Part shown: positions 1-8,183 of the stretch, in pieces | How positions within the stretch are numbered: position 1 is the stretch's first letter | Layout: every line of letters begins with the position of its first letter | Assembly: GCF_965218685.1 (NCBI RefSeq) | Contig: NZ_OZ244657.1 | Location: 2,790,001 to 2,854,000, forward strand | Direction of reading: 5' to 3' | Origin: Thalassobius sp965218685 | GTDB lineage: Bacteria; Pseudomonadota; Alphaproteobacteria; Rhodobacterales; Rhodobacteraceae | Length of the DNA stretch: 64,000 bases | Notes under the pieces: generated by a model | Databases searched by the model: none | What the model was told of the DNA's origin: nothing | Seen by the model: only the letters and a program-made list of their open reading frames with translations | Made by a program: the position numbers and the translations under genes

Positions 1-1114
1 CAAGCTGGTCCATCAGGATGAACGGATAGAACATCACCCGTTTCCCGCGCGCTGCCATTTCGCTGATCGACTGGATGACCGACTGATCGGTCGGAGTTCC
101 GCCGTAAACTGCGCGACCATCCAGCTCGGGCACTACCTGGGCCGCTGCACGCGTAAGGCCCGCTACCTGCCACGGCATATTGCCGGAATCATGTTCGGTT
201 TGTTCGACCATAGGGCGGATCTCGCATTCACCACAGCGCAGATCATTGCCGAACCAGCTGACAATCAACGAGACAGCATCACAACTGGGCAGCTCTTGCT
301 CCAGCTGATCCATTGAGGTCAAAAAATCGGGTTTCCCCGAAGGGCTGTTCACATTCGACGTCACGCTCTGACCAAGACCATGCTCGATGACGGCCGGTTC
401 AGTCGCCAAGGCGTATTCACCCGTACCGGGGATCAGGGCGATACCCTGCACGGCGCGGGCAGGTTCGGCATCTGACTGGCCCTCGTACACGCGGTCCGCG
501 CGCAGCACCTCGAACGAGAATTGAGGCACCCGGTTGCCGAAGACCGACAGGTTCAGATCCTCGAAAACGACATAGGCGGTACCGCGATAGGCAGGCACCG
601 CGCCCGCGCCCTCGATCGCTTCCATCTTGGGGTCCGGCAACTGGGTGCTGCTTCCAGGGTAGACGCGCATATTCAAATCAGTCGGCGCGACTTCCGAGCC
701 ATCCGCCCAGATCCGCCCCACGCCATCAATTTGCCCCTCACATAGGGCCACGGCCAGGTTGACGGTATAGTGATATGTGTTGGTGTCAGGCTGCGGCGGG
801 CCGCCCTTGCCCCCGCCCGAGTTCGTCTCGACATGCTCGGTGAACTTGCTGGCCCAGATCACCTGTCCACCAAGGCGCATCCTGCCATAGCTGCGTGCGA
901 TCGCGTCGCCCTCGCCCGCGCTGGTAAAGCGGAAACGGTCCACCCGCCCGCTTTCGACAACATCCGAGCCTCCGCCCATAAGCGATTGGTCGATCACACG
1001 ACCTAACGAGCCTCCGACAAAACGCCCGACCGTCGCCATCGACAGCCCTGCAAGCGATCCCCCCATGGCCGAACCGGCCGCAGCGCCGGCAGCAGAAAGC
1101 AGAATAGTTGCCAT
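1..1114 (-). CDS. GTA gp15, tail fibre/host-specificity (megatron) protein, partial
   Basis: This reading frame starts at the ATG whose complement is 1112-1114 and runs off the left edge of the window without a stop, so only about the first 371 residues are visible. It overlaps the TGA of the upstream peptidase gene by one base in the TGATG arrangement. The N-terminus is rich in Gly and Ala and begins MATILLSAAGAAAGSAMGG, as in the last structural gene of Rhodobacter-type gene transfer agents. That protein (about 1,300 residues in the family) forms the baseplate and tail tip that contact the recipient cell. The call rests on position in the cluster and N-terminal resemblance. The TIM-barrel and receptor-binding parts lie outside the window. 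Confidence 0.85.
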   Translation of the reverse strand, partial: MATILLSAAGAAAGSAMGGSLAGLSMATVGRFVGGSLGRVIDQSLMGGGSDVVESGRVDRFRFTSAGEGDAIARSYGRMRLGGQVIWASKFTEHVETNSGGGKGGPPQPDTNTYHYTVNLAVALCEGQIDGVGRIWADGSEVAPTDLNMRVYPGSSTQLPDPKMEAIEGAGAVPAYRGTAYVVFEDLNLSVFGNRVPQFSFEVLRADRVYEGQSDAEPARAVQGIALIPGTGEYALATEPAVIEHGLGQSVTSNVNSPSGKPDFLTSMDQLEQELPSCDAVSLIVSWFGNDLRCGECEIRPMVEQTEHDSGNMPWQVAGLTRAAAQVVPELDGRAVYGGTPTDQSVIQSISEMAARGKRVMFYPFILMDQL

Positions 1115-1554
1115 CACATGTCTCCTTTGGGGAATGAAAACCGGGCAACGATACGGCGTCGCCACGGGATACTAAGCGGGCTTTCGACAACCGAATGGCC
1201 CGAATAGGCGTGAATGAATGAGGCGGTGTCTCCGACACGAGCGGCAATACCCAAATGTTTGGCCACGCTGCCTGCGCGCATCCGAAACAACAGAACATCG
1301 CCCGGGGCTTCGTCTGTCAGGTCCTTGTGCACAAGATGACTGGTCGCAACGCGCCACAGTTCCTCGGTGCCGTCAGGTTCTGACCAGTCGCGCGTGTAGT
1401 TTGGGACCACTTCGGGTTCGGGGCCGATCAACTCGCGCCAAACACCGCGCAGCAACCCCAGGCAATCGGTTCCCGCGCCACGGGTGCTGCATTGATGTCG
1501 ATAAGGCGTGCCAATCCAGCCCCGTGCAGCCGCCACAACTTGGGGATGGCTCAT
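1114..1554 (-). CDS. GTA gp14, NlpC/P60-type cell wall peptidase
   Basis: The 146-residue protein has the NlpC/P60 papain-like fold signature. A catalytic Cys31 lies in a TDCLGLLRG motif, and histidines at 100 (AKHLGI) and 115 (FIHAY) supply the base and polar partner. In GTA particles this tail-associated enzyme is thought to cut peptidoglycan as DNA enters the recipient. The start overlaps the stop of gp13 by four bases and the stop overlaps gp15 by one base, which indicates translational coupling. Length and position match the family. It has no signal peptide, as expected for a particle component. Confidence 0.93.
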   Translation of the reverse strand: MSHPQVVAAARGWIGTPYRHQCSTRGAGTDCLGLLRGVWRELIGPEPEVVPNYTRDWSEPDGTEELWRVATSHLVHKDLTDEAPGDVLLFRMRAGSVAKHLGIAARVGDTASFIHAYSGHSVVESPLSIPWRRRIVARFSFPKGDM

Positions 1555-2429
1555 CGGCGGCTTCCCCCCGTAGCGGTTTCCGAGGCCGGAAAGGCGACGG
1601 TCCAGTCATTGCCCGGAATGTCTGGGAAACCCTGAAAATTGATCAGGTTGTTGAACTTGTTGCGGCAGGTCTCCATCCTTTTGTCGCATCCTGCAGTCAA
1701 ACGAACGGTGTCCCCCGCGCTCACAGGGGCACCCATAGCCGTCCACAAGGTAATCTCGCGGCCGTTTTGAGTTTCCCAGTCCCGCTTGATCGGCACGGAT
1801 TGTCCCGCGCCAGAGCCGCTAAGAACCTCCAGGACACCGCGTTGGAACCACTGCACCTCGTAACCTGGCATCGAAGCGAAGGTCAGGATATTGCCCTCGA
1901 CGGACAGAACCTCGACCTCAGCCTGATAGCCTTCTTCAGAGATGTCCTTGCCGCAAGACGCATCCCCCAAAACAGCCGCACAAGGCGCCTGGTACACCCG
2001 CCCCATCGGTTGGTTCAACAGATCGGTCAGGCCCAGCAACTCGGCCTCGAAGGCGCCTCCGTCGCGGCGGATCTCGCCAATCTGTCCACGAAACTGCAAG
2101 GCGCGCAGATTTACATCCGCCCAGTTGACCAACCAGCACCGGACCTCGGCTCCGTCATAAAGCCCAGCCTCGATATCCGCCTCCGAGATCGCTGCATCGC
2201 TCAGCGCGCCCATGGCCTCGGTGTTATCAACCGACAGGCCCGTCCCCTGCTGCAACGCCATGGCCGTGAGCCCGGTATCCGCCCGAAAGGTGATCCCGTC
2301 AAAGGCAAGGTCCCGGTCATGGTCCGTGAAACCCAAGGCATGCCCGTCTGAGCGCTCTACCGCCCAAACCCGGCACAAGGTGGTAACTCCAGTCGCCAGA
2401 TGAGCCTGCATTTCCGCATTCATCGTCAT
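1551..2429 (-). CDS. GTA gp13, tail hub protein (DUF2163)
   Basis: The 292-residue protein belongs to the DUF2163/BR0599 phage family, which forms the hub of the GTA baseplate. Two pairs of cysteines are visible: C150 and C159 (PCAAVLGDASCGK) and C248 and C255 (GCDKRMETC). The Rhodobacter capsulatus hub protein has been reported to carry an iron-sulfur cluster, and these four cysteines are the natural candidate ligands here. Assigning them as ligands is my inference. The start overlaps the end of gp12 by four bases. Its place between gp12 and the peptidase is canonical. Confidence 0.93.
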   Translation of the reverse strand: MTMNAEMQAHLATGVTTLCRVWAVERSDGHALGFTDHDRDLAFDGITFRADTGLTAMALQQGTGLSVDNTEAMGALSDAAISEADIEAGLYDGAEVRCWLVNWADVNLRALQFRGQIGEIRRDGGAFEAELLGLTDLLNQPMGRVYQAPCAAVLGDASCGKDISEEGYQAEVEVLSVEGNILTFASMPGYEVQWFQRGVLEVLSGSGAGQSVPIKRDWETQNGREITLWTAMGAPVSAGDTVRLTAGCDKRMETCRNKFNNLINFQGFPDIPGNDWTVAFPASETATGGSRR

Positions 2430-3058
2430 ACCCGCACCTCGATCACCGGCACATCCGGCACCTCGCCCGCCTGGAAACTGGCCACGCTTGATCGGATGCG
2501 ATCTGTGTCAAATCGCACCGGCACGTCGAATTCAAACCCGGCGGTGATCTCCTCGCCTTCACCCGGCGCAACAGCCAACGAGACCACGCCCGTCGACACG
2601 TCGACCGAATAATGCACCCCCTCGCGCAGCTCATCCGCATCGATGCCAAGACGCACGGTTCCCAGTACAGGTTTGGTAATTGGACGGGCATAGACATGCT
2701 CGGCCGAGCGGTAATTTTTCACCAACTGGAACTGAGTCTTCTCGCCGTCTCCGTAGGCGATCACCTGATCGTCATAGGCCACGGTTTGCGAGGGCAGGCA
2801 GGATTTGTAGTCCGACCAATCTTTCCATCGGAATCCGTACATCTGGCCCCGACGCGCTTCGAAAAATGCGATCAGCGCCTCGACATCGTCCAACGACCGC
2901 ATTCCCATGCCTGCATCGTAATGCCGCCGGGAATGCGCCCAAGGGGTGTTGCGTTCTTCATGGCCGTTCACCAGCGTCACCACATCGGTGCGCCGTTCGG
3001 GACCGCCAATTGCGCCAAAACTCAGGTTGGCGGGAAATCTTACCTCGTGAAACTGCAT
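2426..3058 (-). CDS. GTA gp12, distal tail protein (DUF2460)
   Basis: The 210-residue protein starts MQFHEVRFPANLSFGAIGG, a very typical N-terminus of the DUF2460/TIGR02217 family. These proteins form the distal tail ring joining the tail tube to the hub. The WKDWSDYKS stretch in the middle is another family landmark. The gene follows the tape measure gene with a 15-base gap and overlaps gp13 by four bases. Length and order match GTA clusters of Rhodobacterales. Confidence 0.93.
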   Translation of the reverse strand: MQFHEVRFPANLSFGAIGGPERRTDVVTLVNGHEERNTPWAHSRRHYDAGMGMRSLDDVEALIAFFEARRGQMYGFRWKDWSDYKSCLPSQTVAYDDQVIAYGDGEKTQFQLVKNYRSAEHVYARPITKPVLGTVRLGIDADELREGVHYSVDVSTGVVSLAVAPGEGEEITAGFEFDVPVRFDTDRIRSSVASFQAGEVPDVPVIEVRV

Positions 3059-3073
3059 CTGCTTGCCCTCTGA

Positions 3074-3733
3074 TCAACGAATGCGCTGGCCGCGCCCAAG
3101 CGCGCGCCCCATTTGCGCTGCGATTTGAGATTGTGAGCGGCGGAACCCCTCGACATCGGGCGTGGTGACATTCATCACGACCGTCGTGCTGCCGCCGCCC
3201 TCGCTGCGCACACCCAGCTTGCCGTCGCGCCCACGGGTCAGGGGCATGATCGCTTCGGGGCCAGCTTCGCCCATCAGGCCGGTCGAACCACGCATGGGAA
3301 AATACGTGGGACCACTGACAACACCGCCATTGGCAAAAGGCATGACCCGCCCCTGGCTGAACGAGCCGCCATCCGCAAAGGGCAAAATCCCGGACATCAG
3401 CCCGCCGATCCCTTGTGCCAGCACCGAACCAAAATGGTCCGTCACGGGCTTCACCGCCGAGGCATAGACTGCGTCCAGCATCGAGCGCGTCACCGTGTCC
3501 AGCGCATCCGACAGCTTATCGCCATCCAATATGACGCCGTCAAAAGCCTTGCGCAGCCCCTTGCTCAATCCCTTTTCCAAGGCGCCAACATCCACGGTCG
3601 TGGCGCCCATCGCCGATTGCACGCGGCGCAGCTCGGCCTCGAACCCGGCCGCCATAACCGAGGCCGCCCCCAGCGTATCCTCAAGCGTATCGACCTGATC
3701 GTTCAAGTCGTCCAATCCGTCAAACTCCGCCAT
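3074..3733 (-). CDS. GTA gp11, short tail tape measure protein
   Basis: The 219-residue protein determines tail length and fills the tail tube. It is far shorter than the tape measures of siphophages, in keeping with the short GTA tail. I start it at the ATG at 3733, which gives MAEFDGLDDLNDQVDTLEDT. An in-frame upstream extension to 3805 would be basic and would lie inside gp10.1. Visible features are an N-terminal helical region, a Gly-rich segment with FADGGSFSQG and FANGGVVSGP repeats, and a C-terminal GRALGRGQRI tail. The start overlaps the end of gp10.1 by 14 bases. Confidence 0.9.
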   Translation of the reverse strand: MAEFDGLDDLNDQVDTLEDTLGAASVMAAGFEAELRRVQSAMGATTVDVGALEKGLSKGLRKAFDGVILDGDKLSDALDTVTRSMLDAVYASAVKPVTDHFGSVLAQGIGGLMSGILPFADGGSFSQGRVMPFANGGVVSGPTYFPMRGSTGLMGEAGPEAIMPLTRGRDGKLGVRSEGGGSTTVVMNVTTPDVEGFRRSQSQIAAQMGRALGRGQRIR

Positions 3734-3929
3734 TTTCCGTCTCCTTCTTTGTGTCCGGATAGGCCGCCAGCAGCTCGTCCAAACGCGCGCGCGCCAACGG
3801 CGCATTGCCAGGACTGGCCCCCAAAAGCAGTTGCAGCTCGGCCGGGGTCAGCCGCCAGAATTCTGCTGGCGACAATCCTAAACCCCGCAACCCCGCCCGC
3901 ATTAACGTGGGCCAGTCAAACCCGCTCAT
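3720..3929 (-). CDS. GTA gp10.1, small tail assembly chaperone
   Basis: The 69-residue protein has the core FWRLTPAELQLLLG, typical of the small phage tail assembly chaperone family found in GTA clusters (the rcc01693 type). It overlaps gp10 by four bases and gp11 by 14 bases, so it is translated as part of the tail operon. Small proteins at this position in phages bind the tape measure protein during tail assembly. That role here is inferred from position. Confidence 0.87.
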   Translation of the reverse strand: MSGFDWPTLMRAGLRGLGLSPAEFWRLTPAELQLLLGASPGNAPLARARLDELLAAYPDTKKETENGGV

Positions 3930-4249
3930 TTCGGGTGGCCGGGCATGGCAAAGGCGCGCGCCAGCAGCTCGGCTGCAACACGTGCGGCCGCCATCGGCCC
4001 ACCCTCGATATCCGCATTCGCCAAATCCGAGGCCGTCCCATCCCAGCCGCCGCCGCGCAACCCTGCCGCTAACAGCAACAGAACATCCCGCGCAGTGAAG
4101 GCGCTGCCCTCGAAACGTTCGACCAGTTGCACCAGCGATCCGGTTTCAAGCGCCACCTCAAGTTCGGCCAGCGCCCCCAGTGTCAACTTCAACACCCGGC
4201 GCTGGCCATCGAGGACCAGATCCACTTCACCTGCCCACGGGTTCGCCAT
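3926..4249 (-). CDS. GTA gp10 family protein
   Basis: The 107-residue protein begins MANPWAGEVDLVLDGQRRVL and continues LTLGALAELE, the pattern of the GTA gp10 family. In siphophages the two overlapping genes between tail tube and tape measure make tail assembly chaperones. The gp10/gp10.1 pair probably does the same job, although a programmed frameshift is not needed here because both have their own starts. It lies one base after gp9 and overlaps gp10.1 by four bases. Confidence 0.9.
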   Translation of the reverse strand: MANPWAGEVDLVLDGQRRVLKLTLGALAELEVALETGSLVQLVERFEGSAFTARDVLLLLAAGLRGGGWDGTASDLANADIEGGPMAAARVAAELLARAFAMPGHPK

Positions 4250-4250
4250 C

Positions 4251-4667
4251 TCAGGCGTCCGCAGTAAAGGTCAGCACCCCGGCCGAGGCCATCGACATCT
4301 CATAGGTCGCCTCGCCGTTGTGGCTGCCCGAATACTCGATCCCGGTGATCTGAAACGCCCCTTCGACGATGCCGAAATCTGGGATAATCACTTGGAAATC
4401 AGGGGTTTCCCCGTCAAAGAAAATCTGCCGTGCCCGTTCGTCGGTGTTCGCATCCTTGAACACGCCCGACCCAGAGATCGAAGCCGATTTCACCCCGGCG
4501 CCCCCCAGCAGCTCGCGCCAGCCTCCCTGGCTTTCCAGACTGGTGACATCCACGCTTTCCGCATTGAAACTCACCCGCGTGGCGCGCAGCCCCGCGATGG
4601 TCTCGAACGCGCCGTCCCCGGTCAGGTCCACCTTGATCAACAGATCCTTGCCATTTTGAGCAGCCAT
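4251..4667 (-). CDS. GTA gp9, major tail (tube) protein
   Basis: This TP901-1-like major tail protein polymerises into the tail tube. I take the ATG at 4667 (MAAQNGKDLLIKVD, 138 residues) because a GGAG lies eight bases upstream. The alternative GTG at 4676 overlaps that GGAG. The VTSLESQGGWRELLGGAGVKS motif region is characteristic of phage major tail proteins, and the acidic, Gly-rich beta-strand composition fits. The gene lies between the tail terminator (gp8) and gp10. Confidence 0.93.
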   Translation of the reverse strand: MAAQNGKDLLIKVDLTGDGAFETIAGLRATRVSFNAESVDVTSLESQGGWRELLGGAGVKSASISGSGVFKDANTDERARQIFFDGETPDFQVIIPDFGIVEGAFQITGIEYSGSHNGEATYEMSMASAGVLTFTADA

Positions 4668-4692
4668 TTCACTCACTCCATCATTTGAAAAT

Positions 4693-5103
4693 TCAGTTGT
4701 CTTCGACGCGGGCGCGGAACTTCAGGTCTATCCGCCGCCCGGATCCCGTACGGTCGCGGACCGCCTGGGCCTTGAAGAAGTTCATCGCCACCAGATGCCC
4801 CCGCGAAAGGGCCAATGGCGCATCCACCAGCGCATCGCAGATCGCCGCGGCGACCTCTTTGGCGCCGCTGAACCCTGCCTCGGTCGTATAGACAGTGACG
4901 GTGAACTCGTGCTCGGCCCCCGCGCCTGTCTTGTCCGAACGGTCCCGCACCAGCTCGGGGCCCAGGCTGACATAGGTGTCCGGCACCTCGCCCGCAGGCA
5001 CCGCGTCAAACACATTGGCACCAACCAGCCCGCCCAAAGTGGTATCCGTGATCAGCTGTTGAAAAACCGCGCCTTGTAGGGCCGCGGACATCGCATAGCT
5101 CAT
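4693..5103 (-). CDS. GTA gp8, tail terminator (DUF3168)
   Basis: The 136-residue protein starts MSYAMSAALQGAVFQQLI and belongs to the DUF3168 family. These proteins cap the tail tube and join it to the head stopper. The ATG at 5103 overlaps the gp7 stop by four bases. A longer in-frame reading up to 5355 runs inside gp7 and is unlikely. Conserved pieces include YVSLGPELVRDRSDK and the C-terminal IDLKFRARVED strand. Confidence 0.9.
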   Translation of the reverse strand: MSYAMSAALQGAVFQQLITDTTLGGLVGANVFDAVPAGEVPDTYVSLGPELVRDRSDKTGAGAEHEFTVTVYTTEAGFSGAKEVAAAICDALVDAPLALSRGHLVAMNFFKAQAVRDRTGSGRRIDLKFRARVEDN

Positions 5104-5438
5104 GCTGCGGCCTCCTCTTTGGCGATACAGGTCAAATAGCGTCCCTCTGCGTCGAACTCTCCGACCGAAAGAATGCGGAACAGGCGCGTGCCTTCGCGGA
5201 ACCGCTGGTCTGGCCGCGGCCGCCGCGAACTGCCGACCGGCGCCCCGCGTACCGTGATCTTGTACGAGGCCAGCGAAACGGCACCGCCGCCCCGGCCTGC
5301 CTCGCGGCCCGACCGAAAGCTTACATCCGCCCAAAGCTGTCCCAACGAAGACCAACTTTGGTTGAACCCACCGGCGCCATCGGCCACGTTTACGGCCTCT
5401 TCCAACACCAGCGCCCTGTTCAGGCGCGGGGCTTTCAT
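5100..5438 (-). CDS. GTA gp7, head-tail joining (stopper) protein
   Basis: The 112-residue protein resembles the phage head-tail joining family. It opens MKAPRLNRALVLEEA and has a WADVSFRSGREAGRGGG segment and an RFRILSV-type strand late in the sequence. In the GTA particle it is the stopper ring under the adaptor. The gene overlaps gp6 by four bases and gp8 by four bases, so the whole connector set is translationally coupled. Confidence 0.9.
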   Translation of the reverse strand: MKAPRLNRALVLEEAVNVADGAGGFNQSWSSLGQLWADVSFRSGREAGRGGGAVSLASYKITVRGAPVGSSRRPRPDQRFREGTRLFRILSVGEFDAEGRYLTCIAKEEAAA

Positions 5439-6034
5439 GACGCCCCCCCGGCGAAGACTCGCACGTTGCGATAACGTTCCAGCAAGCTGGTCACTCCAAA
5501 CGGCATGCAGCGCCCGGACAAGGCCGTTTCATGGCGGTATTCATAATAATGAGCCGCCAGCATCATTACAGCTTGCGCCAGATCCGAAGGCAGGTCCGAC
5601 CATTCCGGACCATAGCCAGCCAGAAATCCGATCCGAATGCTGCCACCCGTCTGAACCGTGGGCAGCATCCCCGATACGGGGCACAAACGGGGGCGTTGCA
5701 TGTCAGCACGCAGCGCATAGCGGCCCGCATCAAGTGTGGTCTCATCTCCGGTGCGGTCTACCAGAACCACTTGAGAAATCGCACTGACCGGAGCGACCGG
5801 CAGCCCCTGCCCACTGGCATCGCGCCAATGGCTTAGGGTCCAGCTGTATTCGCGCTCGATCAGCACTTTGCCGGTGCGCGCCTCGACTGCGGCCATCGCT
5901 GCCCGAAGGAAGCTTTCCAGAACCGCGTCCTGCACGCTGTCCTCGGCGAAACCGCTGCCCAGCCGCAGGTGAGACTTGAAATCAGCGACCGGCAGCACCG
6001 CCTGGGGCACCTGGGTCTCTTCGACTAACATCAT
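5435..6034 (-). CDS. GTA gp6, head-tail connector/adaptor protein
   Basis: The protein belongs to the phiE125 gp8-like head-tail connector family and forms the adaptor ring below the portal. I start it at 6034 (MMLVEETQVPQAVLPV, 199 residues) because a CGGAG lies seven bases upstream. Starts at 6049 and 6055 are also open. Family landmarks are FKSHLRLGSGF near the N-terminus and the IRIGFLAGYGPEWSDLP region followed by a helical AVMMLAAHYYEYR. A 151-base gap, the longest inside the cluster, separates it from the capsid gene. Confidence 0.9.
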   Translation of the reverse strand: MMLVEETQVPQAVLPVADFKSHLRLGSGFAEDSVQDAVLESFLRAAMAAVEARTGKVLIEREYSWTLSHWRDASGQGLPVAPVSAISQVVLVDRTGDETTLDAGRYALRADMQRPRLCPVSGMLPTVQTGGSIRIGFLAGYGPEWSDLPSDLAQAVMMLAAHYYEYRHETALSGRCMPFGVTSLLERYRNVRVFAGGAS

Positions 6035-6147
6035 GGAAAAACTCCGCATTCTCATGTCTCCATCCTTCGGATCGGGCGCGCGCCATCCGCGTTGCTCGGA
6101 CGGAGGGAGCAGCTAGACAACGCCACGTTCCGACAGCACGCGCCCTG

Positions 6148-6169
6148 GGACGGGCCATTCGGCCCGCCC
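6148..6169 (-). other. Hairpin after the GTA major capsid gene
   Basis: The gp5-gp6 gap contains a nine-pair stem with a four-base loop (arms GGACGGGCC and GGCCCGCCC on the plus strand, one G-U pair in the RNA), 17 bases beyond the gp5 stop. No run of T follows, so it is not a classical terminator. It could protect the 3' end of a capsid-rich transcript or lower expression of downstream tail genes. The hairpin is seen directly and the role is inference. Confidence 0.5.
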
Positions 6170-6185
6170 CCTTTTCACCAACCCC

Positions 6186-7367
6186 TTACGAGATGGCGAA
6201 ACGCAGCAGCTTGATCGCGGCAAAGTCGCTGACGTCACCGCCCACACGCTTGGTGGCATAGAACAGGACATGGGGCTTGGCGCTAAACGGATCGCGCAGG
6301 ATGCGCAGATCGGGGCGCTCAGCGACGGTATAACCGGCACCGAAATCACCAAAGGCAATCGCGTCAGCACCCGAGGCAATGTCAGGCATGTCCTCGGCGA
6401 TCAGCACAGGATAGCCCATCAGACGCGCCGGCTCGCCCGCGGCCAGACCATCCGACCACAGGAAACGGCCATCAGCGTCCTTCAGCTTGCGCACAGTGCC
6501 AGCAGTTTTGCTGTTCATCACGAAAGTGCCATTGGCGCGGTATTGCGCACCCAACGCGTAAACCAGATCAATGATCGCATCCGCCGAGCCGAAATCACCG
6601 TCGGTGCCCGTGGGCACATAACCGATGTTGCCCCAGGTCCAAACATCGTTGTCCACGGCGGGGTGGGTCAGAATGCCGGTGGGTTTGTCCGAACCGTCGC
6701 CGTTGATAAAGGCCGAAGCTTCGGCGCGGGCGAACTTGTCCGCAATGCGGCCAGCCAGCCAGGTCTCGACGTCGAACGCGCTGTCATCCAGCAGCCGCTG
6801 CGAGGCTTTGGGCAAAGCTGACAGCTCGTGCAACGAGATGGTAATGCGGTCGATCGAGGGCGTGCCGGTTTCGACAGTTGCGGTGGTCTCGTCGGCCCAG
6901 CCGTGACCAACGTCGGTGTGGTCGACCAGCACGTCATACGAGGTCGCCTCGACGTTCACCACATTGGCGACCTGACGCAGCGAAGCGCTGGATTTCAGAA
7001 CGCTTTGAATGTTGGCCGACGTCTGCGGATCGACCAGATAGCCACCATCCGAGACAACGGCGGTGGACATGGCCTTGCCTTCCAGCTCCAGACCGCGCAG
7101 GGCGTCATCATCGCCATGACGGACATAGGCATCAAACGCCTTTTGGTGGGGAGCCTCGATTTCAGCCGAGGTTGCCAGAACCGGACGCGCCGGGTTGTAC
7201 GATTTACGATCAAGCATGGTCAGTCGCTCTTCCTGCTGTTGAAGTTTTGCGTCAATATTGGCTCGAAAGCCGTTGAATTCTTTCATGAAACCCGAAATTG
7301 CGGATTTCACCTCGGCGGCCGGAGACACAGCTTCTCCGGTCCGAGACTCTTGCTCGGTCTTGGTCAT
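6186..7367 (-). CDS. GTA gp5, major capsid protein (HK97 fold)
   Basis: The 393-residue protein is the HK97-type coat protein. The first 98 residues are a charged helical prodomain. Mature protein probably begins at A99 in EGK-AMSTAVVSDGGYLVDPQ, matching the known cleavage between Lys and Ala in the R. capsulatus GTA. The exact site here is inferred. Later landmarks are HELSALPKASQRLLDDS, INGDGSDKPTGI and the RDPFSAKPHVLFYATKRVGGDV region, all typical of HK97 coats. The gene lies directly downstream of the prohead protease. Confidence 0.97.
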   Translation of the reverse strand: MTKTEQESRTGEAVSPAAEVKSAISGFMKEFNGFRANIDAKLQQQEERLTMLDRKSYNPARPVLATSAEIEAPHQKAFDAYVRHGDDDALRGLELEGKAMSTAVVSDGGYLVDPQTSANIQSVLKSSASLRQVANVVNVEATSYDVLVDHTDVGHGWADETTATVETGTPSIDRITISLHELSALPKASQRLLDDSAFDVETWLAGRIADKFARAEASAFINGDGSDKPTGILTHPAVDNDVWTWGNIGYVPTGTDGDFGSADAIIDLVYALGAQYRANGTFVMNSKTAGTVRKLKDADGRFLWSDGLAAGEPARLMGYPVLIAEDMPDIASGADAIAFGDFGAGYTVAERPDLRILRDPFSAKPHVLFYATKRVGGDVSDFAAIKLLRFAIS

Positions 7368-7399
7368 CCCAATTTTCCTTTCTGGTGGTGATGCCGGCG

Positions 7400-7942
7400 C
7401 TAGCCTTGCGCCATCTGCTGGCGCGCACCATCAAAGGCGGCCGCCATTTCCCGCAGCAAATCTCCGTCCAAATCCTCAGATTTGGCGGCGACCCGTGCGC
7501 TTGGCAGCATCGGGAAGGTCACCAGCGAGACTTCCCAAAGCTCCAATTCCGTCAGAACACGTTTGCCGTCGGGCGTCTTGGTCGCCCGTTTGGTGCGATA
7601 CCCGATCGACAGCCCCTCGATCGCGCCTGCTTCGATCAGGGCGGCGGCTTCGCGCCCCTTTTCCACGCCATCCAACAAGCGCCCTTTCACGTACAGACCC
7701 CTGTCATCCTCGCGCAGGTCGTCCCACACGCCGATGGGCTGCGCCGGGTCGTGCTGCCACAGCATTTTCACGCTACGTCCGGCCTTTTCCAGGTCCACAA
7801 GCGACTTGCCATAGGCCCCCTTCTGGACCACGTCTTTACCCTGATCAGTTTGGCCAAACAGGCTCGCATAGCCTTCGATCACAAGCCCTTCGACCGACAT
7901 CTCATCGCTGTCGAAACGGCAGAATTTATGTTCCAATTCCAT
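7400..7942 (-). CDS. GTA gp4, prohead protease (HK97 family)
   Basis: This 180-residue serine protease matures the procapsid by cutting the gp5 prodomain. The expected His-Ser pair is visible at H64 (LWQHDPAQPIG) and S112 (IEGLSIGYR), followed by the LWEVSLVTFPM strand. Length is normal for the family. It lies between gp3.5 and the capsid gene, as in lambdoid and HK97-like head modules. Confidence 0.95.
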   Translation of the reverse strand: MELEHKFCRFDSDEMSVEGLVIEGYASLFGQTDQGKDVVQKGAYGKSLVDLEKAGRSVKMLWQHDPAQPIGVWDDLREDDRGLYVKGRLLDGVEKGREAAALIEAGAIEGLSIGYRTKRATKTPDGKRVLTELELWEVSLVTFPMLPSARVAAKSEDLDGDLLREMAAAFDGARQQMAQG

Positions 7943-7955
7943 TGCTACCTCTCAC

Positions 7956-8183
7956 TTACGGAGTCGCTGTCAGGATCGACTGAAAAGCCTGGGCCAGGAT
8001 CGTGCCCACCACGCCATAGACAGTCAGCCACAAGCGCTTTTCCAGTTTCTCCATCATCTCTTCCATCTTTTCCAGCCGCCGGTCGAACGCGTCCTGATGC
8101 AGCTTGCTGACGCGCTCATGCGCCTCAAGCCGCAGCGCCGGAGCGCAGTCGAACGGCTCGAAACCTGCGCGCTCATCCCTCAT
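7956..8183 (-). CDS. GTA gp3.5, small membrane-anchored head formation protein
   Basis: The 75-residue protein has a charged helical N-terminal part (RRLEKMEEMMEKLEKRL) and one hydrophobic helix at about residues 52-70 (LTVYGVVGTILAQAFQSIL). This matches the small rcc01685-type GTA protein encoded between portal and protease. It overlaps the portal gene by 11 bases. Its molecular role is poorly defined. A membrane-anchored coiled coil near the portal gene could tether head assembly to the membrane, which is inference. Confidence 0.85.
   Translation of the reverse strand: MRDERAGFEPFDCAPALRLEAHERVSKLHQDAFDRRLEKMEEMMEKLEKRLWLTVYGVVGTILAQAFQSILTATP

Noticed and set aside
1218..2351. A long plus-strand reading frame across gp13 and gp14
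   Set aside because: It is antisense to well-supported GTA genes, lacks family resemblance and a ribosome site, and is a mirror of high-GC codon use.
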